From positions 4,530,727 to 4,594,726 of the forward strand of contig NZ_AP018288.1 of NCBI RefSeq assembly GCF_002368335.1: a DNA stretch of 64,000 nt, given 5' to 3'. The DNA comes from Nostoc sp. NIES-4103. GTDB lineage: Bacteria > Cyanobacteriota > Cyanobacteriia > Cyanobacteriales > Nostocaceae. The notes below the pieces were generated by a model, which was not told the origin of the DNA, ran no database searches, and saw only the letters and a list, made by a program, of their open reading frames with translations. Shown piece by piece: positions 27,228 to 35,492 of the stretch. The position numbers were made by a program, and so were the translations under genes. The first letter of the stretch is position 1. Every line of letters begins with the position of its first letter.

Positions 27228-28352
27228 ATGAATGGCACAATTCGCGTTGGTAATCTCTTCGGAATTCCCTTCTATATCCATCCCTCATGGTTTTTAGTTC
27301 TGGGCTTGGTGACTTGGAGTTATAGCAGCGGACTAGCAATGCAATTTCCTCAACTATCTGGGGGATTGGCATTGATACTAGGATTAATTACAGCGTTGTC
27401 GTTGTTTGCCTCTGTCGTCGCCCACGAATTAGGACACAGTTTTGTGGCAATTCGCCAGGGAATTGATGTTAAATCAATCACACTATTTATATTTGGTGGT
27501 TTAGCAAGCTTAGAAAAAGAGTCAGAAACCCCAGCGGAGGCTTTTTGGGTAGCGATCGCCGGCCCCTTAGTTAGCCTGATACTATGCGGTATCATTACAG
27601 TCATTGGTGTTACCACTGCCGTATCCGGCCCATTGGCTGCAATCCTCGGTGTCTTAGCTTCTGTGAACTTGGCACTAGCGTTGTTTAACTTAATTCCTGG
27701 TTTGCCATTGGATGGTGGTAATATCCTCAAAGCCTTAGTTTGGAAAATTACAGGCAATCCATACAAAGGTGTAACCTTTGCTAGTCGAGTTGGGCAAATC
27801 TTTGGTTGGGTAGCTGTTACTTCTGGCTTACTTCCCCTACTGTTCTTTGGTAGCTTTGCTAACATTTGGAACTTGTTAGTCGGTTTCTTCTTGCTACAAA
27901 ATGCGGGTAATGCAGCTCAATATGCGAGAGTCCAAGAACAACTCACAGGTTTGACAGCAGAAGATGCTGTGACAGCCAATAGCCCAATCGTATCTGAAAA
28001 CCTCAGCCTGAGAGAATTTGCTGATGAGCAGATCTTAAATAGCCAAGACTGGCGTAAATTCTTAGTAACAGATAATGATGGACAATTAGTAGGTGCGATC
28101 GCAGTTGATGACTTACGAACCATTTCTACAACACAGTGGTCAGAAACTCAAGTCAAAGAAGTTATGCGACCCATTGCCCAATCTACCACAGTCAAGTCAA
28201 CTCAACCTTTGTTAGAGGTAGTGCAGCTACTCGAACAACAAAAGTTGTCAGCGCTTCCCGTAATTGGTGATAACGGAGTGCTAGTCGGGATTTTAGAAAA
28301 AGCTGCGGTTATCCAACTACTGCAAAGCAGATATCAACCCAATCCTGCATAG
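27228..28352 (+). CDS. Site-2 protease family protein (M50) with CBS domains
   Basis: An intramembrane metalloprotease of about 374 aa. The zinc motif HExxH is HELGHS in a helix at about 70, and the third ligand Asp is in GLPLDGGNIL (about 165). Six helices are followed by two CBS domains (about 240-370), which in this family are thought to sense nucleotides. Such proteases release membrane-bound regulators. I choose ATG 27228 because AAAGGTG is correctly spaced; ATG 27207 is also in frame. A terminator follows. Confidence 0.93.
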   Translation: MNGTIRVGNLFGIPFYIHPSWFLVLGLVTWSYSSGLAMQFPQLSGGLALILGLITALSLFASVVAHELGHSFVAIRQGIDVKSITLFIFGGLASLEKESETPAEAFWVAIAGPLVSLILCGIITVIGVTTAVSGPLAAILGVLASVNLALALFNLIPGLPLDGGNILKALVWKITGNPYKGVTFASRVGQIFGWVAVTSGLLPLLFFGSFANIWNLLVGFFLLQNAGNAAQYARVQEQLTGLTAEDAVTANSPIVSENLSLREFADEQILNSQDWRKFLVTDNDGQLVGAIAVDDLRTISTTQWSETQVKEVMRPIAQSTTVKSTQPLLEVVQLLEQQKLSALPVIGDNGVLVGILEKAAVIQLLQSRYQPNPA

Positions 28353-28380
28353 TTATCTGATCAAATACTCCTTCTCACAC

Positions 28381-28410
28381 CTCCCTCACAGTTGCTGAGG
28401 GAGTTTTTTT
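28381..28410 (+). terminator. Rho-independent terminator
   Basis: Stem CTCCCTCA / TGAGGGAG with a 7-nt loop and a run of seven T, 29 bp after the site-2 protease gene. Confidence 0.9.
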
Positions 28411-28441
28411 GTAAACAATTGAACAAGATGTATTTGCAGTA

Positions 28442-28744
28442 TCAGCAAAGCTGTAAATTATCAATGGGTGATACTTGTTTCCAAGCTTCAGATTCGTGTG
28501 CAGCAATCCAAAGGTCGTACTTTTGCTGGAGGTTTAGCCAAAGTTCGGGAGTCGTTTGAAAAGCTGCGGCTAAACGCAGTGCCATATTAGGTGTAATACT
28601 AGCCTGTTCATTAACAATTTCTGATACAGTCTTGCGAGAAACCCCAAGAATATCAGCAAGCTGAGTAATAGTCATATTCAAAGGTTCTAGATATTGGCGC
28701 TTAATCAGTCCTCCTGGATGTCTTGGTTTTCTTTTGGTAATCAT
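28442..28744 (-). CDS. higA: HigA family antitoxin
   Basis: A 100-aa XRE-type DNA-binding antitoxin. The HigA/VapI signature HPGGLIKRQYLEPL is near the start, and the helix-turn-helix reads ITQLADILGVSRKTVSEIVN. It neutralises HigB and represses its own operon. It lies 11 bp after higB in the reverse-order layout (toxin first) that defines higBA. Confidence 0.94.
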   Translation of the reverse strand: MITKRKPRHPGGLIKRQYLEPLNMTITQLADILGVSRKTVSEIVNEQASITPNMALRLAAAFQTTPELWLNLQQKYDLWIAAHESEAWKQVSPIDNLQLC

Positions 28745-28755
28745 GCTTATTTTCC

Positions 28756-29034
28756 TTAGTGATAGTCTTCGTAATTCACAACGTAGGCATTTCCATCTTC
28801 AAAGAGAAACGTTACACGCCAATTTTTAGATACGGTGACTGACCATTCTCCCTTTCTATCTTCCATTAGCTGATGAAGCCCAGAACCTGGGTATCTCATA
28901 TCTTGAATTTCAGAAGCCGCATCGAGTCTATCAAGTATATCTAGTAATTTTTCAGCGTGCGCGGGTTGTATGCCGCTTCTGTCATCATCTTCAAAAAGCT
29001 TTTTCAGTCCCTTATACTTAAACGTTTTGATCAC
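28756..29034 (-). CDS. higB: HigB/RelE family toxin
   Basis: A 92-aa RelE-fold mRNA interferase. Landmarks are KGLKKLFEDDD, LDILDRLDAASEIQDMRYPG, the conserved GLHQL, and WSVTVSKNWRVTFLFEDGNAY with the basic residues typical of the active site. The start is GTG 29034, with no obvious ribosome site. It is the first gene of the higBA operon and sits 22 bp after coaBC on the same strand. Confidence 0.94.
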   Translation of the reverse strand: MIKTFKYKGLKKLFEDDDRSGIQPAHAEKLLDILDRLDAASEIQDMRYPGSGLHQLMEDRKGEWSVTVSKNWRVTFLFEDGNAYVVNYEDYH

Positions 29035-29043
29035 ACAATTATT

Positions 29044-29060
29044 GTAACCCTATGGGTTAC
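29044..29060. promoter_or_regulatory. Palindromic operator candidate of higBA
   Basis: GTAACCCTATGGGTTAC has perfect 7-bp arms around a 3-bp centre. It lies 9 bp before the higB start and touches the last codon of coaBC. Position and symmetry fit autoregulation by a HigA dimer; this is inference. Confidence 0.6.
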
Positions 29061-30319
29061 ACTCGCCAACTGTAAGTATTATGTGATATTTCTCCACTAA
29101 CAACAAAATCAAATAAATGATGAGCCATTTGCAATTTAGAACAAGGTGCAATTTCTACCTTACGCCCATATGAATCTAAAAAGATTGCTTGATTATTGTC
29201 ACTACCAAAACCACTATCAGGTTGATCGATGGGATTGGCAACAATAAAATCCAACTTCTTATTCTGCAACTTTTCATTAGCTGGTGTAACTATATCTCCT
29301 GTTTGTGCAGCAAACCCAATTAAACATTGATGCGGTTGTTTAAGCTGTCCTAATTGGGCGACAATATCCGGTACAGGTTCTAAAGGTAAAGCTTGGGGGA
29401 GCGATCGCTTAGCTAATTTCTCTGTACTATAGTCTCTAGGCTTGACATCCGCCACAGCCGCCGACATCACAATCACATCAGCATCAGGTAAATATTCCAG
29501 CATTACCTGCTGCATTTGCTCTGCACTAATGACAGAAATTCCTTGCACTCCTAATGGTACATCCCAATTTGCAGGGCCATGCACCAAAGTCACATTTGCC
29601 CCTCGATGAAGTGCAGCCTGTGCTAAAGCCAACCCCATTTTACCCGTAGAAGGATTGCCAATAAACCGCACCGGGTCAAGATATTCTCGTGTTCCTCCAG
29701 CACTAATTAACACTCGCTTACCAGCTAAATCTCGCTTACCTTGAGTGTGTAACAGCGATTGAATGTGAGAAATAATCTCAGGGGGTTCTGCCATTCTTCC
29801 AGCACCGACGCGATCGCACGCCAACAACCCCGATGCTGTATCCTTACCATGATATCGGCTATCTGTCAATAGTTGATGCCAATTCCGCTGCACCGCCTGT
29901 TGTTCCCACATATCTGTATTCATGGCTGGCGCTAACAGCACCGGACAAGTGGAAGCCAGTACAGTATTTGTAAGTAAATTGTCAGCCATGCCATAGGCTA
30001 ACTTTGCTAAAGTATTAGCAGTTAAAGGTGCGATTAGCATCACATCTGCCCATTCACCCAACTCAATATGCAGCGGACGTGAGTGAATTGGTTGCCAGAA
30101 ATGATCATCTGTGTATGCAGCGTGACGGGATAGGGTGGCTAAAGTCAGAGGTGTAATAAATTCTTGCGCTGAACGAGTGAGAATAACTCGGATTTCCACC
30201 CCAGCTTTAAACAGCGTCGAAACCACCTCACAAACTTTGTAGGCGGCGATACCACCGCCTACGCCAATCAGAACCCTACTCTTAATAATATTTTTCGTTT
30301 GGGGCTTGGAATCAAACAT
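29057..30319 (-). CDS. coaBC: Bifunctional phosphopantothenoylcysteine decarboxylase/synthetase
   Basis: A 420-aa CoaBC protein carrying out two consecutive steps of coenzyme A synthesis. The N-terminal CoaC flavin domain (1-190) shows VLIGVGGGIAAYK, PLHIELGEWADV, the substrate motif APLTANTLAKLAYG and APAMNTDMW. The CoaB domain (about 195-405) shows VLISAGGTREYLDPVRFIGN, STGKMG, and the AAVADV and KLKK-type region (EKLQNKKLDFIVAN). The DUF2555 gene lies about 90 bp upstream on the same strand, separated by a CTCCTAA tandem repeat. Confidence 0.96.
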   Translation of the reverse strand: MFDSKPQTKNIIKSRVLIGVGGGIAAYKVCEVVSTLFKAGVEIRVILTRSAQEFITPLTLATLSRHAAYTDDHFWQPIHSRPLHIELGEWADVMLIAPLTANTLAKLAYGMADNLLTNTVLASTCPVLLAPAMNTDMWEQQAVQRNWHQLLTDSRYHGKDTASGLLACDRVGAGRMAEPPEIISHIQSLLHTQGKRDLAGKRVLISAGGTREYLDPVRFIGNPSTGKMGLALAQAALHRGANVTLVHGPANWDVPLGVQGISVISAEQMQQVMLEYLPDADVIVMSAAVADVKPRDYSTEKLAKRSLPQALPLEPVPDIVAQLGQLKQPHQCLIGFAAQTGDIVTPANEKLQNKKLDFIVANPIDQPDSGFGSDNNQAIFLDSYGRKVEIAPCSKLQMAHHLFDFVVSGEISHNTYSWRV

Positions 30320-30406
30320 GACAAAAAGTGAGGAGTAAAAAGTTAGCAGTTGAGAATACTAAATATATAACTCCTAACTCCTAACTCCTCACTCCTCACT
30401 TTTTAG

Positions 30407-30619
30407 TTATGCTTCGTCGTAGGGTTCTAAATCTAAGAGGTAGACATAGGGTTCAACTAACTCTGGACGCTGAAAAGCGATCGCGCGCAATAGATGCCAA
30501 TCATTTAAACCCTCAAAAGCATTGCTGTAATTATCGAGTTCTAAACGATTCGCCAGCTCTTCCACCTCTGTAGCTGTCATGGCAGCAATTTCTTTTTTGG
30601 AAATGCTTAGAGTTTTCAT
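30407..30619 (-). CDS. DUF2555 domain-containing protein
   Basis: A 70-aa conserved cyanobacterial protein of unknown function. It is cytosolic and acidic, with the family phrases ISKKEIAAMTATEVEELANRL and ending PYVYLLDLEPYDEA. I place the start at ATG 30619 because GGGAGGGG lies 9 nt upstream; 11 further residues are possible from an upstream ATG. It lies just before coaBC on the same strand. Confidence 0.88.
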   Translation of the reverse strand: MKTLSISKKEIAAMTATEVEELANRLELDNYSNAFEGLNDWHLLRAIAFQRPELVEPYVYLLDLEPYDEA

Positions 30620-30773
30620 AATGCTTGCCCCTCCCTTATGCAGCATTCGCACCCAGCATGGGTTAAGTTGCGCTTGACGCAGCCACCCAATCTATATTAC
30701 TCACTAGAGGGCATGGATTTCGTAAAAATTTTCAGGATTTTTACCTGAATTTAGAAAAAAGTTGCAACTGTGA

Positions 30774-31388
30774 CTAAGCAATTGCATTTACAACAAAATT
30801 TCGTAGCACCTCTAACATTTGTGGACTAATTTCGTGCCCCATATCAAATTCATGGTATTCGGTCGCAACACCTAAAGATTTTATAGTGTCGCGTGCTTTG
30901 ATAGCAGCTTGCAGCGGCACAACTTCATCCTTAGTACCATGCATAATCAAAGTCGGCGGAAAAGTACTTTTAGCTGTGGTTTCCACATCTGGATGCAAAT
31001 ATCCACTCATGACAACTAAACCTGCTAGGGGTAACATTAACCCTACATCCAAAGTCATAGCTCCACCTTGAGAAAAGCCGCTCAAAATCGTGCGTGATAA
31101 CGGCACACCAGTAGAACCTTCCAAAGATTGCAACCAATCTATTAACTGTTGCCGACTTTCTGCCAAACCGTCAAACATATTTTCCGTTCTCAAGTCGTAC
31201 CACGCCCTCCCTATAGCCGAATAGGGATAGGGATAAGGGGCATTCGGAAATATAAACTGGTATTCAGGCAATCTGAAAAAAGGTAATAAAGATGCCACAT
31301 CCTCAGCATTAGCTCCCCAACCGTGTAAAGTGACTATTAGACCGACGGGAGGTTGAGAAGTTGAGGGGGGGAAGGTAACAAATTGCAA
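30774..31388 (-). CDS. Alpha/beta hydrolase, carboxylesterase/phospholipase type
   Basis: A 204-aa cytosolic esterase of the Abhydrolase_2 family. The oxyanion loop is TLHGWGANAED, the nucleophile elbow is GFSQGGAM (serine about 105), the acid is in MHGTKDEVVP and the histidine is in FDMGHEIS. Enzymes of this size hydrolyse short-chain acyl esters or lysophospholipids. The best start I see is TTG 31388, which is unusual; no upstream ATG is in frame before a stop. Confidence 0.88.
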   Translation of the reverse strand: MQFVTFPPSTSQPPVGLIVTLHGWGANAEDVASLLPFFRLPEYQFIFPNAPYPYPYSAIGRAWYDLRTENMFDGLAESRQQLIDWLQSLEGSTGVPLSRTILSGFSQGGAMTLDVGLMLPLAGLVVMSGYLHPDVETTAKSTFPPTLIMHGTKDEVVPLQAAIKARDTIKSLGVATEYHEFDMGHEISPQMLEVLRNFVVNAIA

Positions 31389-31568
31389 AGACAGAGGTTT
31401 ACTCCTAAAAATCTAACTCTTTTAGTAAATATTATCGCTATAGCAATCCTAAATTATTCGTGAGCAACAAGGTTCCTGTCTTTTGTAAAAAGCCTAAAAC
31501 TCATCTAATCGTGAATAAATTCAATTAAGTTTATGATTCAACCTGTCTATATCTGCCAATCCTATCTT

Positions 31569-34500
31569 CTATTTATTTTCTACTTCATCTTCAAGTAGGA
31601 TGGTGTTGAGAAGATTCAGTTCATTTGATGCCATAAAGTAGCGATCGCTAAAAACTGTTTCTAATTGTGTAAAAATCCGTCTACCTACCACAGCTACCCA
31701 AGGAAATTCTCGATACTGTGCCACTACAGGTAGAATCAAGCCTTGAGGTGTTAGAGAACGTCCTAGCGCACTTCTCCAAGCTTGGGGGTCTTCTAATATC
31801 TGTTGGCGAATGTCATCTTCTGAGTGTTGATTCCAGAAGTGTGGATAGTCGAGAGGTAAGCCAATAACTATGTTTTTAGTTTTCAATGCTTGAAGTGTTG
31901 AATATTCAAGAACAGATTCTTCCTGTTCTCGAATTAATAGCCTATAGATTTCTTTAGCCGGACGTTTGAGTTTTGGTGGAAACTTTTTGTCTTTATCTTC
32001 AAAAATACATTTTAGTAACCCTAAAAGATTACTGCTATTTTGTTGAATATCAGATCGCCATCCTTCAAAGCTAAATTTTTCCTCAGTTTGGCGATCGCAC
32101 CAATCTTCTATCCAGTAAGGGCCAATACAAGCTAGGCTATCAGGTATATGTAGTAGATCATCTTCCGATGGTAATAATCGGCTTGAAATCCTAGAGACAT
32201 TCTTGACCAAGGCTTCTAAGGTTTGGTAATTTACATAAGACTTGGCATTACGATCTGATGCTTGACCTGTTAATTTGAAGTGCTTAAATATTTGTTCCGT
32301 TAACTGTTGTGTTTTAATTACAATAGCTTTAGCATCTTTTGAGTGAGCGTCGCGGACAAAAACGCGGCTTTCATGCAGGAATTCCAAGACATCATCAGAC
32401 ATCAATCTCAACAATTCCTCATCACCAACAAATCCAACTGGGACAAATGCAATTCGCTGATACTTGAGTCCAGCGTCTCCTTTAATGCGCGTATGAATCG
32501 TAGCGCGCAGCATTACTAATAAAGTTAATAAATCACTAGCTTGACGCAACCAGAACCGTTTGCGGTCAGTATCTTCATTAATGACAAAATCATTAATTAA
32601 CATAACTAACCGTCTAGCTTTGTAATCTCCAGAAACTTCCTTTCTAGTTTCTGGATCTGTATACATTCCTCTACCTCGGTAAATTAATTGGGCGACTTCC
32701 ATTAAAGCGGCTTCAATATTAAATCGGGGAATCGCTGCAATAATGCAATCTGTTTTCGGAAAAGAAACACCTCTTGCTCCTGAAGAAGTCATCAGAAAAA
32801 CTCGGATTTCATCACGCCGTGGCTCCTGTACCAATTCCATTCGTTTATTGGCTGGTACACTTTGATCTAAAACCTCTACCTGCTCTTTCTTTAGAAGAGC
32901 GCCATCACCAGTTGTCAATTTTTCTTGCAACTGACGCAGGAAAGCCTTGTCTTGAGCAAAGAAAATCAACTGCTCGGTTTCCTGCTTTAACCCACGTTCG
33001 ATTTCTAAGTAGGCATTCGTCAGTAGTAGCTCTTCTGACTGTTCTCGAATTGCTTGTCGAATTGTTTGCTTTGTACCATCACTTGTTAATCCTGGTGTAA
33101 TGGGTGACAGCCGAATACTATAGTCAATACTAAGTTTGCTAGCAGGGTAACTATTTGTCATTACGTGTAGCGTTGGGTATCTTCCAGAACCTACTTTTGT
33201 ATAAGTGCCTGTCACCCGAAACGGTTCTTCACCCTGGCTTGGACTAATTAACACTTTATCAGGAGCGCGATCGCCCGAATTTAAAAAGCTATTTAAAACA
33301 ACTTCATTGCTCAGTGAAGCATCGGCAACAATCAGCACAACCTTAAATGGAGATGAAGTTGCTTCAAACGGTTCAATAAACTGCTGATACAACCATTCTG
33401 CTAATTTATGAACAAAAGGCGCTCCTGCACCATCCCCAGCGAGTTCATCTACCATAACAATGATGGTAGGAATTCTATTTGCAAACGCTGAACGTTCGTT
33501 TTTACCGAGCTTAGTATTAGCTGATTTGTTAAATAACTTGCTGAGTCCATCAACTGTCGTTGATTGGTCAAGTGTCCGATAACCTTGAATAGCAGCAGTC
33601 ATTACCAAGCGATTAACTCGCCGATTCTCTTCTAGTATTTTTCGGGCAGAATTTGCTAAGGTGTATAGTACCCCAGGACGACGCGGAGATTTTACACTGT
33701 CCTCTCGTTCGTTTAGAGAGTATTTAAATCGGTTTGAGGCGACGAAGTTGCAATCAATATCTTGTTCTTCTTGGGGTGTGAGATACAGAATATTACAAAC
33801 AGGACACTGAAGGCTTTCAACCCCATCCATAACAACAGCACTATCAATACAGCGAGGTTGCAACCCTTTTTGCTTCATCTTTTCCTCGTACCATTTGGGA
33901 GCTGAAGCAATTAAAGTCGCATTACTTGTGAGGGTGAGAATACCACTAGACTTACCGTTTTTTCTAGCAATTTTGGCAGTCACATCCCGATTAATTACAA
34001 CTCGCGGACTGAGATAAAGAAAGAAGAAACCTTGAGATTGCTGCTTGAGAAAATTCATGACAGCAGTGGTTTTCCCAATCCCAGGATTGCCCTCCAAAGC
34101 TATAACATTGATTTTTCCTGCTTGAGCGCTGTTAATTCCAGCAAAAACTGCGGCTTCGTGTACGCTTCGCAGTGGTATTTTTTCCTGATCTGGATTTAGC
34201 TGATTAAGTGTTTGGGCAATTTGTGATTGAGGATTTTCGTTGAAAAACTCATGTAATGCTTCGTTTTCTTCAACAGCAGCGATCGCTTCGGCCTTGGTGA
34301 TTTCATCCATTGGGTTGTAAAATCCCTCTACATTCTCCTGAAATAGAAAAGGGAGATAACCGCCAGGAGTAGGTTCTTCTGCAATACGCTTTGCTTGTGC
34401 TTTGAAATCTGAGGGTAGCGATTGTACTAAATTATTGAACACTGCACGAATTTCTCGCTCTAGTTCACCTGGTACATCATCTTTTAATTCGTGAGCCTGA

Positions 34501-35492
34501 CAATATGATTCTCCCAATGACTTCATCAACTCGGCTCTAGGATCTGAGCCAGAATCAGATCCAATGAAGTGTGCGGCAAGACTTTCAATTCCGTTAGATG
34601 TGATTGCCATTGCTCTTGCACTACAACTTCCTTCTAACCGCTTGCGTGAACGTAGCAGGCTAATCAGACGTTCAGTATAAGATGATGCCTGACACAGCTT
34701 GAATAATGGCTTATCTTTACCACTAAATACTGACAGAAAACTTTCCAGTCTTGAAGATAGGGAAAACTCTTCACCCTCAACCTCTGCACAAACTCTAGAA
34801 AAGACTCCCCGTGATTCAATGTAACGGTAATAGCGACTAATTTCCTCTCGATGAGGAGTTTCGGTTCTAAAATCTGCTAGGTTGAATGGTGCGTTATACG
34901 AGAATTCCAAACAAAGAATCAAATTATCAGGTTTTTGACGTTTTGGATCTTTGGGCTGTTTATCGTCTTTAGACAAATCCTCTGAACCTCTGTTAGGGCT
35001 AGATTCGTTGGATAGCCATAAGATAAAATCGGCTCTGGCAGGTTGTCCTCGGTTGACTAAATTGAGGTCTGCTTGCCTTGGTAAGTTGAAAGCTGCTTCA
35101 AATGCTTTTGCTGTCTCTTCTTGTTCTTGGTCGCGTTGCATCTGCTGTTCTGGCAACGTTAACGGACACCAAATTGCTTCTAGCTTTGCTTTCCGAACTC
35201 GACTGTGCTTAAGACATTCGCGCATTGCTGTCCAACCCAAACCATAGCCAAGTACTAACAGATGACGCAGCATCGTCTCTACCCATTCTTTGGTATTTGG
35301 ATCTGTCAGCTGAAATGTTTTTACCAGTTGGTTGTAAATATCTGCATTCTTGTGAGATTGCCAAGGTTGAAGAACCGGATGATCGTTTAAGAGCAACTTT
35401 CGCTGAATTAAATTTTGGAGAACGCCACGTTTGACAGCAATTTCAAACACCTGTCCCCAAATGGAAGCTTGTTGTAGAAAAGACAAATCCAT
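31569..35492 (-). CDS. Large P-loop helicase-like protein, candidate defence component
   Basis: A 1307-aa protein I cannot place in a named family. Visible parts (numbered from GTG 35495): an N-terminal region with strands ARADFILWL (153-161) and LILCLEFSY (192-200) that could be a degenerate restriction-type nuclease core; Walker A EGNPGIGKTT (468-477); a cysteine group (C549, CPVC 564-567, C582) suggesting a zinc site; a Walker B-like IIVMVDELAG (678-687); LIVADAS; and, about 900-943, TSSGARGVSFP followed by AQLIYRGRG, which look like helicase motifs V and VI. Overall this suggests an SF2-like ATP-driven translocase. ATG 35492 overlaps the stop of the upstream gene (TGATG), and GGAG precedes it. 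Confidence 0.75.
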   Translation of the reverse strand: MDLSFLQQASIWGQVFEIAVKRGVLQNLIQRKLLLNDHPVLQPWQSHKNADIYNQLVKTFQLTDPNTKEWVETMLRHLLVLGYGLGWTAMRECLKHSRVRKAKLEAIWCPLTLPEQQMQRDQEQEETAKAFEAAFNLPRQADLNLVNRGQPARADFILWLSNESSPNRGSEDLSKDDKQPKDPKRQKPDNLILCLEFSYNAPFNLADFRTETPHREEISRYYRYIESRGVFSRVCAEVEGEEFSLSSRLESFLSVFSGKDKPLFKLCQASSYTERLISLLRSRKRLEGSCSARAMAITSNGIESLAAHFIGSDSGSDPRAELMKSLGESYCQAHELKDDVPGELEREIRAVFNNLVQSLPSDFKAQAKRIAEEPTPGGYLPFLFQENVEGFYNPMDEITKAEAIAAVEENEALHEFFNENPQSQIAQTLNQLNPDQEKIPLRSVHEAAVFAGINSAQAGKINVIALEGNPGIGKTTAVMNFLKQQSQGFFFLYLSPRVVINRDVTAKIARKNGKSSGILTLTSNATLIASAPKWYEEKMKQKGLQPRCIDSAVVMDGVESLQCPVCNILYLTPQEEQDIDCNFVASNRFKYSLNEREDSVKSPRRPGVLYTLANSARKILEENRRVNRLVMTAAIQGYRTLDQSTTVDGLSKLFNKSANTKLGKNERSAFANRIPTIIVMVDELAGDGAGAPFVHKLAEWLYQQFIEPFEATSSPFKVVLIVADASLSNEVVLNSFLNSGDRAPDKVLISPSQGEEPFRVTGTYTKVGSGRYPTLHVMTNSYPASKLSIDYSIRLSPITPGLTSDGTKQTIRQAIREQSEELLLTNAYLEIERGLKQETEQLIFFAQDKAFLRQLQEKLTTGDGALLKKEQVEVLDQSVPANKRMELVQEPRRDEIRVFLMTSSGARGVSFPKTDCIIAAIPRFNIEAALMEVAQLIYRGRGMYTDPETRKEVSGDYKARRLVMLINDFVINEDTDRKRFWLRQASDLLTLLVMLRATIHTRIKGDAGLKYQRIAFVPVGFVGDEELLRLMSDDVLEFLHESRVFVRDAHSKDAKAIVIKTQQLTEQIFKHFKLTGQASDRNAKSYVNYQTLEALVKNVSRISSRLLPSEDDLLHIPDSLACIGPYWIEDWCDRQTEEKFSFEGWRSDIQQNSSNLLGLLKCIFEDKDKKFPPKLKRPAKEIYRLLIREQEESVLEYSTLQALKTKNIVIGLPLDYPHFWNQHSEDDIRQQILEDPQAWRSALGRSLTPQGLILPVVAQYREFPWVAVVGRRIFTQLETVFSDRYFMASNELNLLNTILLEDEVENK

